Source of the DNA: Prolixibacteraceae bacterium
GTDB taxonomy: Bacteria > Bacteroidota > Bacteroidia > Bacteroidales > Prolixibacteraceae
Reading direction: 5' to 3'
DNA: 64,000 bases
Assembly: GCA_025210775.1 (NCBI GenBank)
Contig: JAOARB010000013.1
Coordinates: 62,001 to 126,000, forward strand
Position numbers and translations under genes: made by a program. How positions within the stretch are numbered: position 1 is the stretch's first letter; each line of letters opens with the position of its first letter. A model generated the notes under the pieces. That model was not told where the DNA came from. It did no database searches and saw only the letters and a program-made list of their open reading frames with translations. Below, piece after piece: positions 9,528-18,414 of this stretch.

Positions 9528-9953
9528 ATGATTTATAATAGCTTAAACTACAGAATTCCTATTGGAGATACAGATGCTATGGGCATTGTCTATTATGCAA
9601 ATTATCTCCGTTATTTCGAAATGGGGCGTAATGCTTTTATTCGTGATACTTTTAGATCGTATAGAGATATTGAAGCTGCTGGTGTTAGTATGCCTGTAGC
9701 CTCTGTTGAGGTTAAATATATTAAACCCGGTCGATTTGAAGATTTGCTTGAAATACGTACTTTTATTAAAGAATTGCCTTGTGTGAAATTGTATGTTTAT
9801 ACTGAGATATATAATCAGGATAACGAACTTGTTTGCAAAGGCAAAACGAAATTAGCCATTATTGATAAAGAGAGGCAAAGGCCTCAAAAAGCACCTCAAG
9901 ATATGGTAAATGCTTTAAAAGGGCATTTGTATCCTTCTTGTACCGCTTCATAA
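9528..9953 (+). CDS. Acyl-CoA thioesterase, 4HBT/YbgC-like hotdog fold
   Basis: The 141-residue protein has the 4-hydroxybenzoyl-CoA thioesterase signature near the N-terminus, DTDAMGIVYYANYLRYFE, with the catalytic Asp in GDTDAMG. The single hotdog domain and length match the YbgC/FadM family. These enzymes hydrolyse acyl-CoA thioesters in the cytosol. It follows the SDR gene by 12 bases and is likely in the same transcript. Acyl chain preference cannot be inferred. Confidence 0.87.
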   Translation: MIYNSLNYRIPIGDTDAMGIVYYANYLRYFEMGRNAFIRDTFRSYRDIEAAGVSMPVASVEVKYIKPGRFEDLLEIRTFIKELPCVKLYVYTEIYNQDNELVCKGKTKLAIIDKERQRPQKAPQDMVNALKGHLYPSCTAS

Positions 9954-9995
9954 GAGTGTTTTAATAAGAAAAGAACGAAATATTAAACTATATTG

Positions 9996-10625
9996 ATGTA
10001 TTTAGAATTATTTGTAAAAGGATTGATTATTGGGCTATGTGCTTCCATTCCTCTAGGACCAATTGGTGTTTTATGTGTGCAGAAAACGATTAATAAAAAT
10101 CGTAAAGCTGGTTTTTATGCAGGTCTTGGTGCAGCATCGTCTGATACTATTTATGCACTTATAGCGGGGTTTAGTCTTAACTATATTATAGAGTTTATTC
10201 GTCTATATGAAGTATTTTTTAGATTATTTGGAGCAGGAATTTTGATCGTATTGGGGTGGCATATATTTCAATCAGACCCTTCAGCAGATGTTCAGAAATT
10301 TAAAAGGAAGGGCGCATCATATTGGCAAGATTATTTCTTTACTTTCTTGTTAACCTTTTCAAATCCTTTAGCCATATTGATCTTCTTTTCAATATTTGCT
10401 GGTTTCGGATTTGTATTAAAAGCAAGTGAACCTTTGTTGGCAGTTGTGCTAATAGGAGGGATCTTTATTGGAGCTTGTCTATGGTGGTTTACTTTAACCT
10501 CAATAGTCAATATGTTTAGGCATAAATTTAATATGAAAAACCTTCAGTTAGGCAATCGTATTGCAGGTTCCGTTATTGTTGTATTTGCAATAATTACGCT
10601 TATTGTTTATTGGTTCGGATATTAG
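9996..10625 (+). CDS. LysE family amino-acid exporter
   Basis: The 209-residue protein has about six hydrophobic segments and the LysE/RhtB family start, where a first helix ends in IPLGPIGVLCVQ. Such proteins export amino acids or related small molecules across the inner membrane. I chose ATG 9996; the codon before it is TTG, which would add only one residue. It is the last gene before a strong palindromic terminator and probably shares a transcript with the SDR and thioesterase genes. The exported substrate is unknown. Confidence 0.82.
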   Translation: MYLELFVKGLIIGLCASIPLGPIGVLCVQKTINKNRKAGFYAGLGAASSDTIYALIAGFSLNYIIEFIRLYEVFFRLFGAGILIVLGWHIFQSDPSADVQKFKRKGASYWQDYFFTFLLTFSNPLAILIFFSIFAGFGFVLKASEPLLAVVLIGGIFIGACLWWFTLTSIVNMFRHKFNMKNLQLGNRIAGSVIVVFAIITLIVYWFGY

Positions 10626-10649
10626 AGATACTATTTGAACGAAAAGAGG

Positions 10650-10687
10650 TGCCCTTACTGAATATTCAGTAAGGGCATTTTTTTTAC
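10650..10687. terminator. Terminator between convergent genes
   Basis: A perfect 13-bp stem (10650-10662 with 10665-10677) is followed on the plus strand by a run of ten Ts. On the minus strand a weaker pyrimidine tract follows, so it may also stop the convergent oxidoreductase transcript. Confidence 0.85.
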
Positions 10688-13572
10688 TTTAATAGACTAT
10701 AGATATATTCTATCGGATGAAGTACTTGTCTATTGGTATTCTTTGCAATATGATGTCTGCAACTTGTACCAGATGCCAACGTTATTCTTTTTTGTTTTCT
10801 TATCTCTGGGAACAATGACAGCTCCCCAACTTTTATCGCAAGATCATAATGTTCTTTTTCTACGCCGAAAGATCCAGCCATTCCACAACATCCAGCATTG
10901 GACGTAACAATGTTAGACGGACTCATAAGCTCTAATAGAGCAACGGTCGATTCGATACCAAAAGAAGCTTTTTGATGGCAATGTCCATGATAAAATATCT
11001 CCTTACCACTTTCGTGAAAGAGCGCTTGAAAAGAGTGTTTCTTATCTTTGTATAACTCAAGAATATAGTGGTCAATAAGTTTTATATCCCCCATATGGTG
11101 CATAAACTCATTCTTAAGTTCTTCTGGAATAAGATCCAGATATTCATCTACAAAAGTGGCCAATGTAGAGGGCTCTATGCCCACAATAGGAATACCCTTT
11201 TTGTGATGCTCCAGAATATACTCGACATTTCTTTGTGCCACTTTCTTTGCACGTTTAAGCAACCCTTTGGAGATATAGGTACGTCCGCTCTCTTGTAAAA
11301 AAATCACCTTCACTCTTATCCCTAATTTGTTTAATAACAAATAGGATTTAAACCCCAATTCTGCATCAAAATAGTTTGTAAACTCATCAATATAAAGTAC
11401 AACCTCCTCTTGTTCCAAATTCGCACTGCTCGTTGATTGAATCCTTTTCATGGCCGTTTCAGGACTAAAACTAGGAAGTTCTGCCTCTGGAGCAATCCCT
11501 AACATCTTCTTAAAAAGAGGGTTGGAAATCATATAGTTTGAGAGCGTTGGTATTGCATATCGATTAAGTTGAGGTAGATATCCAACCAATAATGTTCGTA
11601 AGCTAGTCAATCTTCTCTCGTAGTAATGGGTTAAATATTCAGATTTTAATTTAGCGATATCTACCGATGAAGGACATTCATTCTTGCAAGCTTTACAACC
11701 CAAACAATTTTCCAGTATTCCTTTTAAATCTTTATCGATATTCCATCCACGACGATCCGATCTTAGAACTTTACGTAACATATTCGCTCTTCCTCGTGTA
11801 CTGTATTTCTCATCTTGTGTCGCATGATAGGTTGGACACATCCCTTGATAGTTGAGGTCTTTACGAATACAAATGCCAGATCCAGTACATTTATCTAATT
11901 CGGATCTAAAGTCTACCGATTTATTGTATTGATAATAGGTCTTTACGGCTAAAGAGGGGGTGTCTACACTATACTTTAGGTTATCTGTAATCTGTTTTGC
12001 ATCCACAATAATATTGGGATTAAAAAGAAGGTTCGGATCAAATATTTTCTTTACTTGACAAAAAAGATCTACAATACGATCACTATACATTATAGGCAAC
12101 ATCGACGACCTCAATCGTCCATCTCCATGTTCTCCCGATAGCGATCCCCTATATTTCTTTACAAGCATTGCAATATCCTTGGATAGACCTTTAAAACGAT
12201 CCAAATCACCTTTGTCTTCAAGGTTAAGAAGGGGTCTTAGATGAAGCTCTCCTGTAGCAATATGTGCATAATGAACACAATGCAGATCATATGTTTTTAA
12301 TATTTCATTAAAGTCTCTAATATATTCAGGCAATACCGATGGATGTACTGCCGTATCTTCAATGACCGTCGTACTTTTCTTTAAAGATTTTAGATTCGAT
12401 AGAACTCCCAATCCATCTTTTCGTATTTGCCAGATTGTTGTGATATCTTCTGGTTTATGAAAATCAGAAATAGTGATATTTGTATATTTCTCCTTAAGTA
12501 TATGACCACACTGTTGGATCTTTGCGTTTAACTGTTGTTCTGAATCTTCTGCAAATTCAACGATCAATGCAGCTTCAGGAGTCCCATTAAGATAGTTCGA
12601 TAAATCATATTTGTTTAATTTCCCTACCGCCTCTACGATATAATGATCCATTAGTTCAATAGCAATAGGAGAGATAGGTAGTATATCATTATTGGCTTCT
12701 AGTGCATCATAAAGATGATCAAACTCAATAAGTACAATGGCTCGATGTATAGGATAAGTAGGAGATAGGTGCAATGTAAATTCAGTACCTATTCCTAGTG
12801 TTCCTTCAGAGCCAGCAATCAGCTTACAAAGGTTCAAAGAATTGGCACTATTATTACTATCGATCCCTTCCAATAGAAGATCCAAAGCATATCCCATATT
12901 TCGTCTACGTAATTTAGGATGAGGATAACTCCCTTCGATCTCTTTTCTATTAGAACTATCGGTAAGGAGTTGTAGGATCGATTGATATATCTCGGCTTCG
13001 ATTTTGTTTTTACTATGTATCTTATGTTGCAGCTCATTGTTATCAAGCGCTTTAAGTTCAATCTCAGAGCCATCATGCAATAGCCATTTAGCAGATAGTA
13101 AATGATCTCGTACACTTCCCATCACTAACGAATGGAGCCCACAAGAGTTATTCCCAACCATACCACCAATGCAACAACGATTGGCTGTAGACGTTTCTGG
13201 ACCAAACTGCAATCCATGTTCTTTAAGTCTATTATTTAGATCTTGAAGATTAACACCTGGAGCCACACGAACCCACTGTTTTTCTACATTAAGCTCCAAT
13301 ATCTGGTTCATATATCTAGACATGTCTATGATAATCCCCTTATTGATGGCTTGACCTGCTAAAGATGTTCCTGCTGTCCTAGCAGTTATAGGAATATGAT
13401 GTTTTTGCGAAAACAAGAGCGTCTTTTGGATGTCTTCTTTATGTTTTGGAAACACGACAGCTTGTGGTTCCATATAATATAAAGAAGCATCTGTGGCATA
13501 CATTATTTTGGTGGTTCTATCTCTAAAAAGATCACCATCTATGATTTCTTCTAACTCATTCCAATGGTTCAT
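10684..13572 (-). CDS. FAD-binding and 4Fe-4S oxidoreductase (D-lactate/glycolate dehydrogenase-like)
   Basis: The 962-residue protein joins an FAD-binding type 4 domain (TARTAGTSLAGQA; GMVGNNSCGLHS; IAGSEGTLG) and an FAD-oxidase C-terminal domain to a GlpC-like iron-sulfur half. A CxxCxxCxxxC cluster motif lies at 623-633 (CLGCKACKNECP) after an earlier Cys-rich stretch (CTGSGICIRK), and CCG-domain motifs follow near the C-terminus (GHCHQK; NAGCCGMAGSFG). Fusions of this kind oxidise D-2-hydroxy acids such as D-lactate and pass electrons to the quinone pool or a carrier. It is a lone minus-strand gene. The substrate is inferred from the family; D-lactate or another 2-hydroxy acid is most likely. 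Confidence 0.87.
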   Translation of the reverse strand: MNHWNELEEIIDGDLFRDRTTKIMYATDASLYYMEPQAVVFPKHKEDIQKTLLFSQKHHIPITARTAGTSLAGQAINKGIIIDMSRYMNQILELNVEKQWVRVAPGVNLQDLNNRLKEHGLQFGPETSTANRCCIGGMVGNNSCGLHSLVMGSVRDHLLSAKWLLHDGSEIELKALDNNELQHKIHSKNKIEAEIYQSILQLLTDSSNRKEIEGSYPHPKLRRRNMGYALDLLLEGIDSNNSANSLNLCKLIAGSEGTLGIGTEFTLHLSPTYPIHRAIVLIEFDHLYDALEANNDILPISPIAIELMDHYIVEAVGKLNKYDLSNYLNGTPEAALIVEFAEDSEQQLNAKIQQCGHILKEKYTNITISDFHKPEDITTIWQIRKDGLGVLSNLKSLKKSTTVIEDTAVHPSVLPEYIRDFNEILKTYDLHCVHYAHIATGELHLRPLLNLEDKGDLDRFKGLSKDIAMLVKKYRGSLSGEHGDGRLRSSMLPIMYSDRIVDLFCQVKKIFDPNLLFNPNIIVDAKQITDNLKYSVDTPSLAVKTYYQYNKSVDFRSELDKCTGSGICIRKDLNYQGMCPTYHATQDEKYSTRGRANMLRKVLRSDRRGWNIDKDLKGILENCLGCKACKNECPSSVDIAKLKSEYLTHYYERRLTSLRTLLVGYLPQLNRYAIPTLSNYMISNPLFKKMLGIAPEAELPSFSPETAMKRIQSTSSANLEQEEVVLYIDEFTNYFDAELGFKSYLLLNKLGIRVKVIFLQESGRTYISKGLLKRAKKVAQRNVEYILEHHKKGIPIVGIEPSTLATFVDEYLDLIPEELKNEFMHHMGDIKLIDHYILELYKDKKHSFQALFHESGKEIFYHGHCHQKASFGIESTVALLELMSPSNIVTSNAGCCGMAGSFGVEKEHYDLAIKVGELSLFPEIRKQKRITLASGTSCRHHIAKNTNRQVLHPIEYIYSLLK

Positions 13573-13654
13573 TTTCTCTATTTTTTATATAAAATGAAAT
13601 GTAGATTTCTCGTTTTTACCAATAAAAAGAGAAATACAGTATGCACTTTTTTGT

Positions 13655-13662
13655 TAACTTTG
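13655..13662 (+). promoter_or_regulatory. Distal TAnnTTTG element upstream of pta
   Basis: TAACTTTG is an exact match to the Bacteroidota -7 consensus. It lies 223 bases before the pta ATG, in the divergent gap. No good TTG is present at -33, so the call is tentative. Confidence 0.3.
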
Positions 13663-13831
13663 CAATCTCGAAATAGCAAAATTACTTTGTTTCTGGAAAA
13701 TCTTTATTACAAAACATCCATTTTTGTCCGTTTTTGCCAATAATGAGGTGCTGTATAGCATAAAGTCCAAAAAAAAGAGCTTTTTCATTCATAAAATTAA
13801 TGAATCTATCGAGTAAATGGGACATTTTATA

Positions 13832-13839
13832 TAGATTTG
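13832..13839 (+). promoter_or_regulatory. Proximal TAnnTTTG element upstream of pta
   Basis: TAGATTTG is an exact match to the -7 consensus and sits 46 bases before the ATG at 13885, a sensible leader length. A clear -33 TTG is missing. Confidence 0.38.
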
Positions 13840-13884
13840 TCCTTGCAAAAACGAAAGCATTCAACTTTAATATCTTCGATTAAG

Positions 13885-14883
13885 ATGGAACTATTAAACC
13901 AAATTAAGGAGAACGCTAAAAAAGCGAATAAAAGAATCGTTCTTCCTGAAGGTGCTGAAGAGCGCACCTTAAAAGCAACAGAAATCTTGTTGAAAGAAGG
14001 CATTGCACAGATCATCCTGTTAGGCAATCCAGAAGAAATAAAGGCTAATGCTACCACCCTTGGTGTTTGTGTAGATGGAGCAACTATTGTTGACCCAAAA
14101 ACCGATAGCCATAGAGAAGCATACGCAGACATCATGGTTGAAATTCGTAAGAAAAAAGGCCTAACAAAAGAAAAAGCATTAAATCTTTTGAACGACCCTC
14201 TTTGTTATGGACCAATTATGATCAAAGCAGGTGACGCTGATGGGGAAGTAGCTGGTGCTATTAATGCTACGGGTGATGTTTTACGCCCAGCATTCCAATT
14301 CGTTAAGACACTTCCAGGAATGAGTGTTGTTTCGGGTGCTTTTTTAATGTTTTTGAAAGACAAATCATTTGGTCACGAAGGTATCATGGTCTTTTCTGAC
14401 TGTGCTGTTATGCCTGAGACTAATGAAAATCAATTAGCAGAAATTGCTGTCGCTACGGCTAAAACAGCGAAAGCGATCGTTGGTTTAGATCCAAAAGTAG
14501 CAATGTTAAGCTTCTCTACTAAAGGAAGTGCTAGTCATGATGCAGTGGATAAAGTTGCAAACGCAACTAAGATTGCAAATGAAATGGCTCCTGAATTCAA
14601 AATTGATGGTGAGATGCAATTAGATGCTGCAATCATCAAAGAAGTAGCAGAGCTTAAAGCTCCTAATAGTCCTGTAGCAGGACAAGCTAATATTCTAATC
14701 TTCCCTAGCTTGGAAGCTGGTAATATTGGTTACAAATTGGTACAACGTCTAGCTGGTGCTCAAGCTGTGGGTCCTGTACTTCAAGGTATGGCGGCTCCAA
14801 TCAATGATCTTTCCAGAGGTTGTTCTGTAAGTGATATTGTTAACTTGGTTGCGATTACAGCGAATCAAGCGGCAGGAATATAA
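13885..14883 (+). CDS. pta: Phosphate acetyltransferase
   Basis: The 332-residue protein converts acetyl-CoA and phosphate to acetyl phosphate and CoA. It is the short, single-domain Pta form. Family signs include IVLPEGAEERTLKA near the start, the Ser-rich SFSTKGSASHD motif and the C-terminal run NILIFPSLEAGNIGYKLVQR. I chose ATG 13885; a longer frame back to 13837 would need a TTG and adds residues without family similarity. Acetate kinase lies two genes downstream, which supports Pta over phosphate butyryltransferase; a separate ptb gene is present at 17.5 kb. Confidence 0.92.
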   Translation: MELLNQIKENAKKANKRIVLPEGAEERTLKATEILLKEGIAQIILLGNPEEIKANATTLGVCVDGATIVDPKTDSHREAYADIMVEIRKKKGLTKEKALNLLNDPLCYGPIMIKAGDADGEVAGAINATGDVLRPAFQFVKTLPGMSVVSGAFLMFLKDKSFGHEGIMVFSDCAVMPETNENQLAEIAVATAKTAKAIVGLDPKVAMLSFSTKGSASHDAVDKVANATKIANEMAPEFKIDGEMQLDAAIIKEVAELKAPNSPVAGQANILIFPSLEAGNIGYKLVQRLAGAQAVGPVLQGMAAPINDLSRGCSVSDIVNLVAITANQAAGI

Positions 14884-14893
14884 TGATATTTTT

Positions 14894-14922
14894 AAAAGGG
14901 GAAGTTACTTCCCCTTTTATTA
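14894..14922 (+). terminator. Possible terminator or attenuator after pta
   Basis: An 11-bp stem (AAAAGGGGAAG at 14894-14904 with 14908-14918) has a three-base loop and a short T-rich tail. It lies between pta and the dehydrogenase gene, so it may only lower downstream expression. Confidence 0.5.
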
Positions 14923-14963
14923 TACCAACCATTCAAAACTATATAGATTAAAGAATCGCTAAA

Positions 14964-15932
14964 ATGACAAAAGTAGTAGAACAAATTGAAGACTTCGGTC
15001 TTAGTAAAAAGCATCGTTCAAAAACGTTGTTCTCTAAGATCGGTATTGTCGGATGTGGAAAAGTTGGACAAAATATTGCTCGTATTGCAGCAGTAAACGG
15101 TATTGAAGTAGTTTTTATTGAAGTCTCTCTTGAGAAAATCAGTGAAGCTAAATCTCGTATTGAGAATGAGCTAAATAAGCGTATCGACAACTGGGGACTT
15201 ACTCCAGGGGAGAAAAAAGCTATTTTGTCTCGTATCAATGGATCTACTGATTATACAGACTTATCTGAATGTGATTTCGTTATTGAAGCTATTCGTGAAC
15301 AAACGGAAGGTTTGCGTATCGAATCACGTAAAGAGGTGTTCAAAGAGATCGAAAAACATGTAAGCAAAGAGTGTATTATTGCAACGAACTCAACTACAAT
15401 TGCAATTACAGAACTAGCTTCTGAACTAGAATATAAAGAGCGTTGTGTTAGTCTTCACTTTTTTGTTCAATCAGCCGAAGCTAAAGTATGTGAAGTCGTA
15501 AAAAGCTTATACACTACTGAAGAGGTTTATCAAAGCGTGATTAGTTTTGTTCACCTATTGAATAGAGTAGTAGTCTCTGCTTCTGAATCTGCAGGTCTTG
15601 TGTCTATTCGTTTATATTGTATCCTTCTTAACGAAGCTTGCGAAACATTAATGGAAGGGGTTTCGGATATCCCAGATATTGACAAAACAATGAAAGTTGG
15701 TTTTGGAATGCGATTCGGTCCATTTGAACTAGCAGATGTTTTGGGTATTGACAAAATTGAGAGATATATGGAGAACCTTTATACTGAATTTGGTAAAGTG
15801 AAGTATAAACCATCTCCATTAATTAAAAAGCTTTCTCGTGCAAAACGTTATGGTAAAACAACCCTTCATGGTTTCTACCGTTATGACGAGAATGGTGTGA
15901 TTATTAAAGATGACTACTTTTTTAAGTCATAA
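14964..15932 (+). CDS. 3-hydroxyacyl-CoA dehydrogenase family protein, atypical active site
   Basis: The 322-residue protein has an N-terminal Rossmann fold with GCGKVG at 30-35 and a C-terminal helical domain typical of 3-hydroxybutyryl-CoA dehydrogenase (GMRFGPFELADVLGID, then GKTTLHGFYRY near the end). The catalytic His165 (LHFF) and Glu177 are kept. The usual HFFNPxP motif reads HFFVQS, and the usual PGFxxNR motif reads AGLVSIR, so the conserved Asn is Ile215. The protein may have lowered or altered activity. It lies between pta and ackA, 36 bases before ackA, which suggests a link to acetyl/butyryl-CoA fermentation. Family membership is firm; the reaction is uncertain. Confidence 0.8.
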   Translation: MTKVVEQIEDFGLSKKHRSKTLFSKIGIVGCGKVGQNIARIAAVNGIEVVFIEVSLEKISEAKSRIENELNKRIDNWGLTPGEKKAILSRINGSTDYTDLSECDFVIEAIREQTEGLRIESRKEVFKEIEKHVSKECIIATNSTTIAITELASELEYKERCVSLHFFVQSAEAKVCEVVKSLYTTEEVYQSVISFVHLLNRVVVSASESAGLVSIRLYCILLNEACETLMEGVSDIPDIDKTMKVGFGMRFGPFELADVLGIDKIERYMENLYTEFGKVKYKPSPLIKKLSRAKRYGKTTLHGFYRYDENGVIIKDDYFFKS

Positions 15933-15968
15933 GTTAAGCTTTTGGTTTTATAGATAAACAAACATAGT

Positions 15969-17168
15969 ATGAAAGTTCTTGTATTGAATTGTGGTAGCTC
16001 CTCAATCAAATATCAATTAATAAATATGGAAGATGAGTCTTTACTAGCAGTAGGACTTGTCGAAAAAGTAGGGATGACTGGCTCTTACCTACAACACAAA
16101 AAAGAGTCGGGTGAAAAAGTGATCTTTGAAGGAGAAATTCTTGATCATGCTGCTGGTATTGAATATGTTCTTGGTGTTCTAACGAGCGAGAAACATGGTT
16201 GTATCAAAGATCTTAAAGAAATTGATGCGGTTGGTCATAGGGTAGTACATGGAGGAGAGCGTTTTAACTCTTCTGTTTTTATTACCGACGAAGTAGTGGA
16301 AGAGATGCAAAAATGTATCGATTTGGCTCCTCTTCATAACCCACCAAACCTAAAAGGTATTGAGGCAATCTCTACTTTGATTCCTGAAGTACCTCAATGT
16401 GGTGTATTTGATACTGCTTTCCACCAAACAATGCCAGAGCATGCTTATATGTATGCGCTTCCATATAAACTATATGAGAAATATGGTATTCGTCGTTATG
16501 GATTCCACGGAACAAGTCACCGTTACGTTTCTAAACGTGCTTGCGAGATCCTAGGTCTAGACTATAAAAATTCAAAATTGATTACTTGTCATATCGGTAA
16601 TGGTGGTTCTATCGCTGCTGTTCTTAATGGGGAGTCAATCGATACTAGTATGGGATTTACTCCTGTCGAAGGTCTGGTAATGGGTACTCGTTGTGGTGAC
16701 CTTGATGTAGGTGCTGTAACTTATATCATGGAAAAAGAACAAATAGGTATCAAATCATTTAACACACTAGCTAACAAGCATAGTGGATTCCTTGGAATTT
16801 CTGGTATCTCTTCTGATGGTCGTGATATTCGTAAAGGTGTATTGAATGGTGATGCACGTTGTAGGTTGGCTACGGATATGTTCAACTACCGTGTGAAAAA
16901 ATATATCGGTGCTTATACTGCCGCTATGGGTGGGGTTGATGCTATTATTTTTACTGGTGGTATCGGTGAAAATGCTTGTCACCACCGTGAAGGTATCTGT
17001 ACCGGACTTGAGTATATGGGCTTTGAATTAGACCATGAAAAAAATAAAGAAATGGGAGAAGAAGTGCTGATCTCTACTGAAGACAGTAAAGTGAAAGTAA
17101 TCGTTGTCCCTACAAACGAAGAATTAGTTATTGCTCGTGATACTATTGAGATCATAAGAAATAAATAA
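15969..17168 (+). CDS. ackA: Acetate kinase
   Basis: The 399-residue enzyme makes ATP and acetate from acetyl phosphate and ADP. Its ASKHA-fold motifs are all visible: VLNCGSSSIKYQL at the start, GHRVVHGGE, FDTAFHQTMP, YGFHGTSHRYVS, HIGNGGS and FTGGIGEN. The length is typical. Together with pta it forms the standard substrate-level phosphorylation route from acetyl-CoA. A strong terminator follows. Confidence 0.96.
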   Translation: MKVLVLNCGSSSIKYQLINMEDESLLAVGLVEKVGMTGSYLQHKKESGEKVIFEGEILDHAAGIEYVLGVLTSEKHGCIKDLKEIDAVGHRVVHGGERFNSSVFITDEVVEEMQKCIDLAPLHNPPNLKGIEAISTLIPEVPQCGVFDTAFHQTMPEHAYMYALPYKLYEKYGIRRYGFHGTSHRYVSKRACEILGLDYKNSKLITCHIGNGGSIAAVLNGESIDTSMGFTPVEGLVMGTRCGDLDVGAVTYIMEKEQIGIKSFNTLANKHSGFLGISGISSDGRDIRKGVLNGDARCRLATDMFNYRVKKYIGAYTAAMGGVDAIIFTGGIGENACHHREGICTGLEYMGFELDHEKNKEMGEEVLISTEDSKVKVIVVPTNEELVIARDTIEIIRNK

Positions 17169-17499
17169 GCATATATTCCCATATTAAAATCCATGCCTTT
17201 CATAGGTATGGATTTTTTATTTTACTCCATAACTAAGTGTTTAGTTAACTGTATTCAATCAAAAAACGACAAGATTTTCATAAAAAGTGCGGAAGAGGAG
17301 GTACTTTAGATTAGTTTTACTCTGACAGATTATCACCATAATTTAAATATGAAAAAGACATCTCAGTTTAGGACGAAGATTCAATGATATATTTTTTTCA
17401 AAGAATGGTTCTAGATATGAATCTAACAAAAAAACAAACTAAGATAAATGACAGCTTTACGAGTGCACAAAATCTTTATATTGGTATAAAAAATAAAAG
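17169..17499. other. Intergenic region between ackA and ptb
   Basis: 331 bases with no credible gene. Apart from the ackA terminator I see no clear promoter match or repeat; the region is AT-rich and should carry the ptb-buk promoter. Confidence 0.5.
17186..17222 (+). terminator. Terminator after ackA
   Basis: A 13-bp stem (17186-17198 with 17204-17216, one G-U pair) with a five-base loop runs into a T-rich tail. Confidence 0.8.
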
Positions 17500-18399
17500 A
17501 TGGAAAAAATATCATTATCTACATTAATAGAAGTTGCAAAGAAGAGAGTTGCAAAGCGATTGGTAATCATGAATGCAATGGATCATCACACTCTTTCAGC
17601 AGCACATTATGCACAAGAAAAAGGCATATGTAAAGTTATATTGACTGGAGACAAAGCACAGATCGAAAAGATTTGTCAAGAAGAGGGATATGATGCATCT
17701 TTATTTGAAATATATTCAACCGGTAGTTTAGAAGAATCTATCAAGATGACCGTAGATCTTTTAAAAGAGAATAAAGCTGATTTTGTAATGAAAGGTACTT
17801 TGACTACCGATCAATATATGAGAGCTATTCTTGCTAAAGATGCACAACTGTTGGAAAAAGGTTCTATTCTTTCTCACGTTTCTGCAATGTCTATTCCTAA
17901 TTTCGATCGTCTACTTATCCTTTCTGATGTGGCCATCATTCCACAGCCTACCGTAGAGCATAAGATCCAGATGGTAAACTATCAAAAAGAGATCTTCGAA
18001 AGACTAGGTATTTCACAACCTAAGATTGGCTTGATTACCCCAACAGAGGTGATCTCTAAAAAGATTGTATCTACTACAGATGCCTTGGAAGTAAAACAAC
18101 ATTTTGCTGATGATACGACGGCACTAGTAGAAGGTCCTATCTCTTTAGATTTAGCTATCGATGAAGAGGCTGTAAAAGAGAAAAAATTCGAAAGTCCTGT
18201 AGCTGGGAAATGTGATGGTTTGGTTTTTGCAAACCTTGACGCAGGAAATGTGTTCTATAAGAGTGCTACGAAATTAGCAAAAGCAGATACTGCCGCTATC
18301 GTGTTAGGTGCCAATATCCCGATTGTCCTAACTTCTCGTGGCGACAGTGTTCAATGTAAAATATATTCTATAGCGTTAGGAGCTATTCTCTCTAACTAA
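17500..18399 (+). CDS. ptb: Phosphate butyryltransferase
   Basis: The 299-residue protein belongs to the phosphate acetyl/butyryltransferase family and should convert butyryl-CoA (or a branched acyl-CoA) and phosphate to the acyl phosphate. Motifs include VMKGTLTTDQYMRAIL, LSHVSAM and the C-terminal GLVFANLDAGNVFYKS, which fit Ptb rather than Pta. The butyrate kinase gene follows 15 bases downstream, so the two form a classic ptb-buk operon. Whether butyrate, isobutyrate or isovalerate is the true product cannot be told from sequence. Confidence 0.9.
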   Translation: MEKISLSTLIEVAKKRVAKRLVIMNAMDHHTLSAAHYAQEKGICKVILTGDKAQIEKICQEEGYDASLFEIYSTGSLEESIKMTVDLLKENKADFVMKGTLTTDQYMRAILAKDAQLLEKGSILSHVSAMSIPNFDRLLILSDVAIIPQPTVEHKIQMVNYQKEIFERLGISQPKIGLITPTEVISKKIVSTTDALEVKQHFADDTTALVEGPISLDLAIDEEAVKEKKFESPVAGKCDGLVFANLDAGNVFYKSATKLAKADTAAIVLGANIPIVLTSRGDSVQCKIYSIALGAILSN

Positions 18400-18414
18400 C
18401 AAAATTCACCCATT

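Noticed and set aside
12834..13115. 93-residue minus-strand frame inside the FAD/Fe-S oxidoreductase
   Set aside because: It lies wholly inside a well-supported gene in another frame and has no family motifs.
13682..13864. 60-residue minus-strand frame upstream of pta
   Set aside because: It covers the likely pta promoter, lacks any motif and sits in AT-rich DNA.
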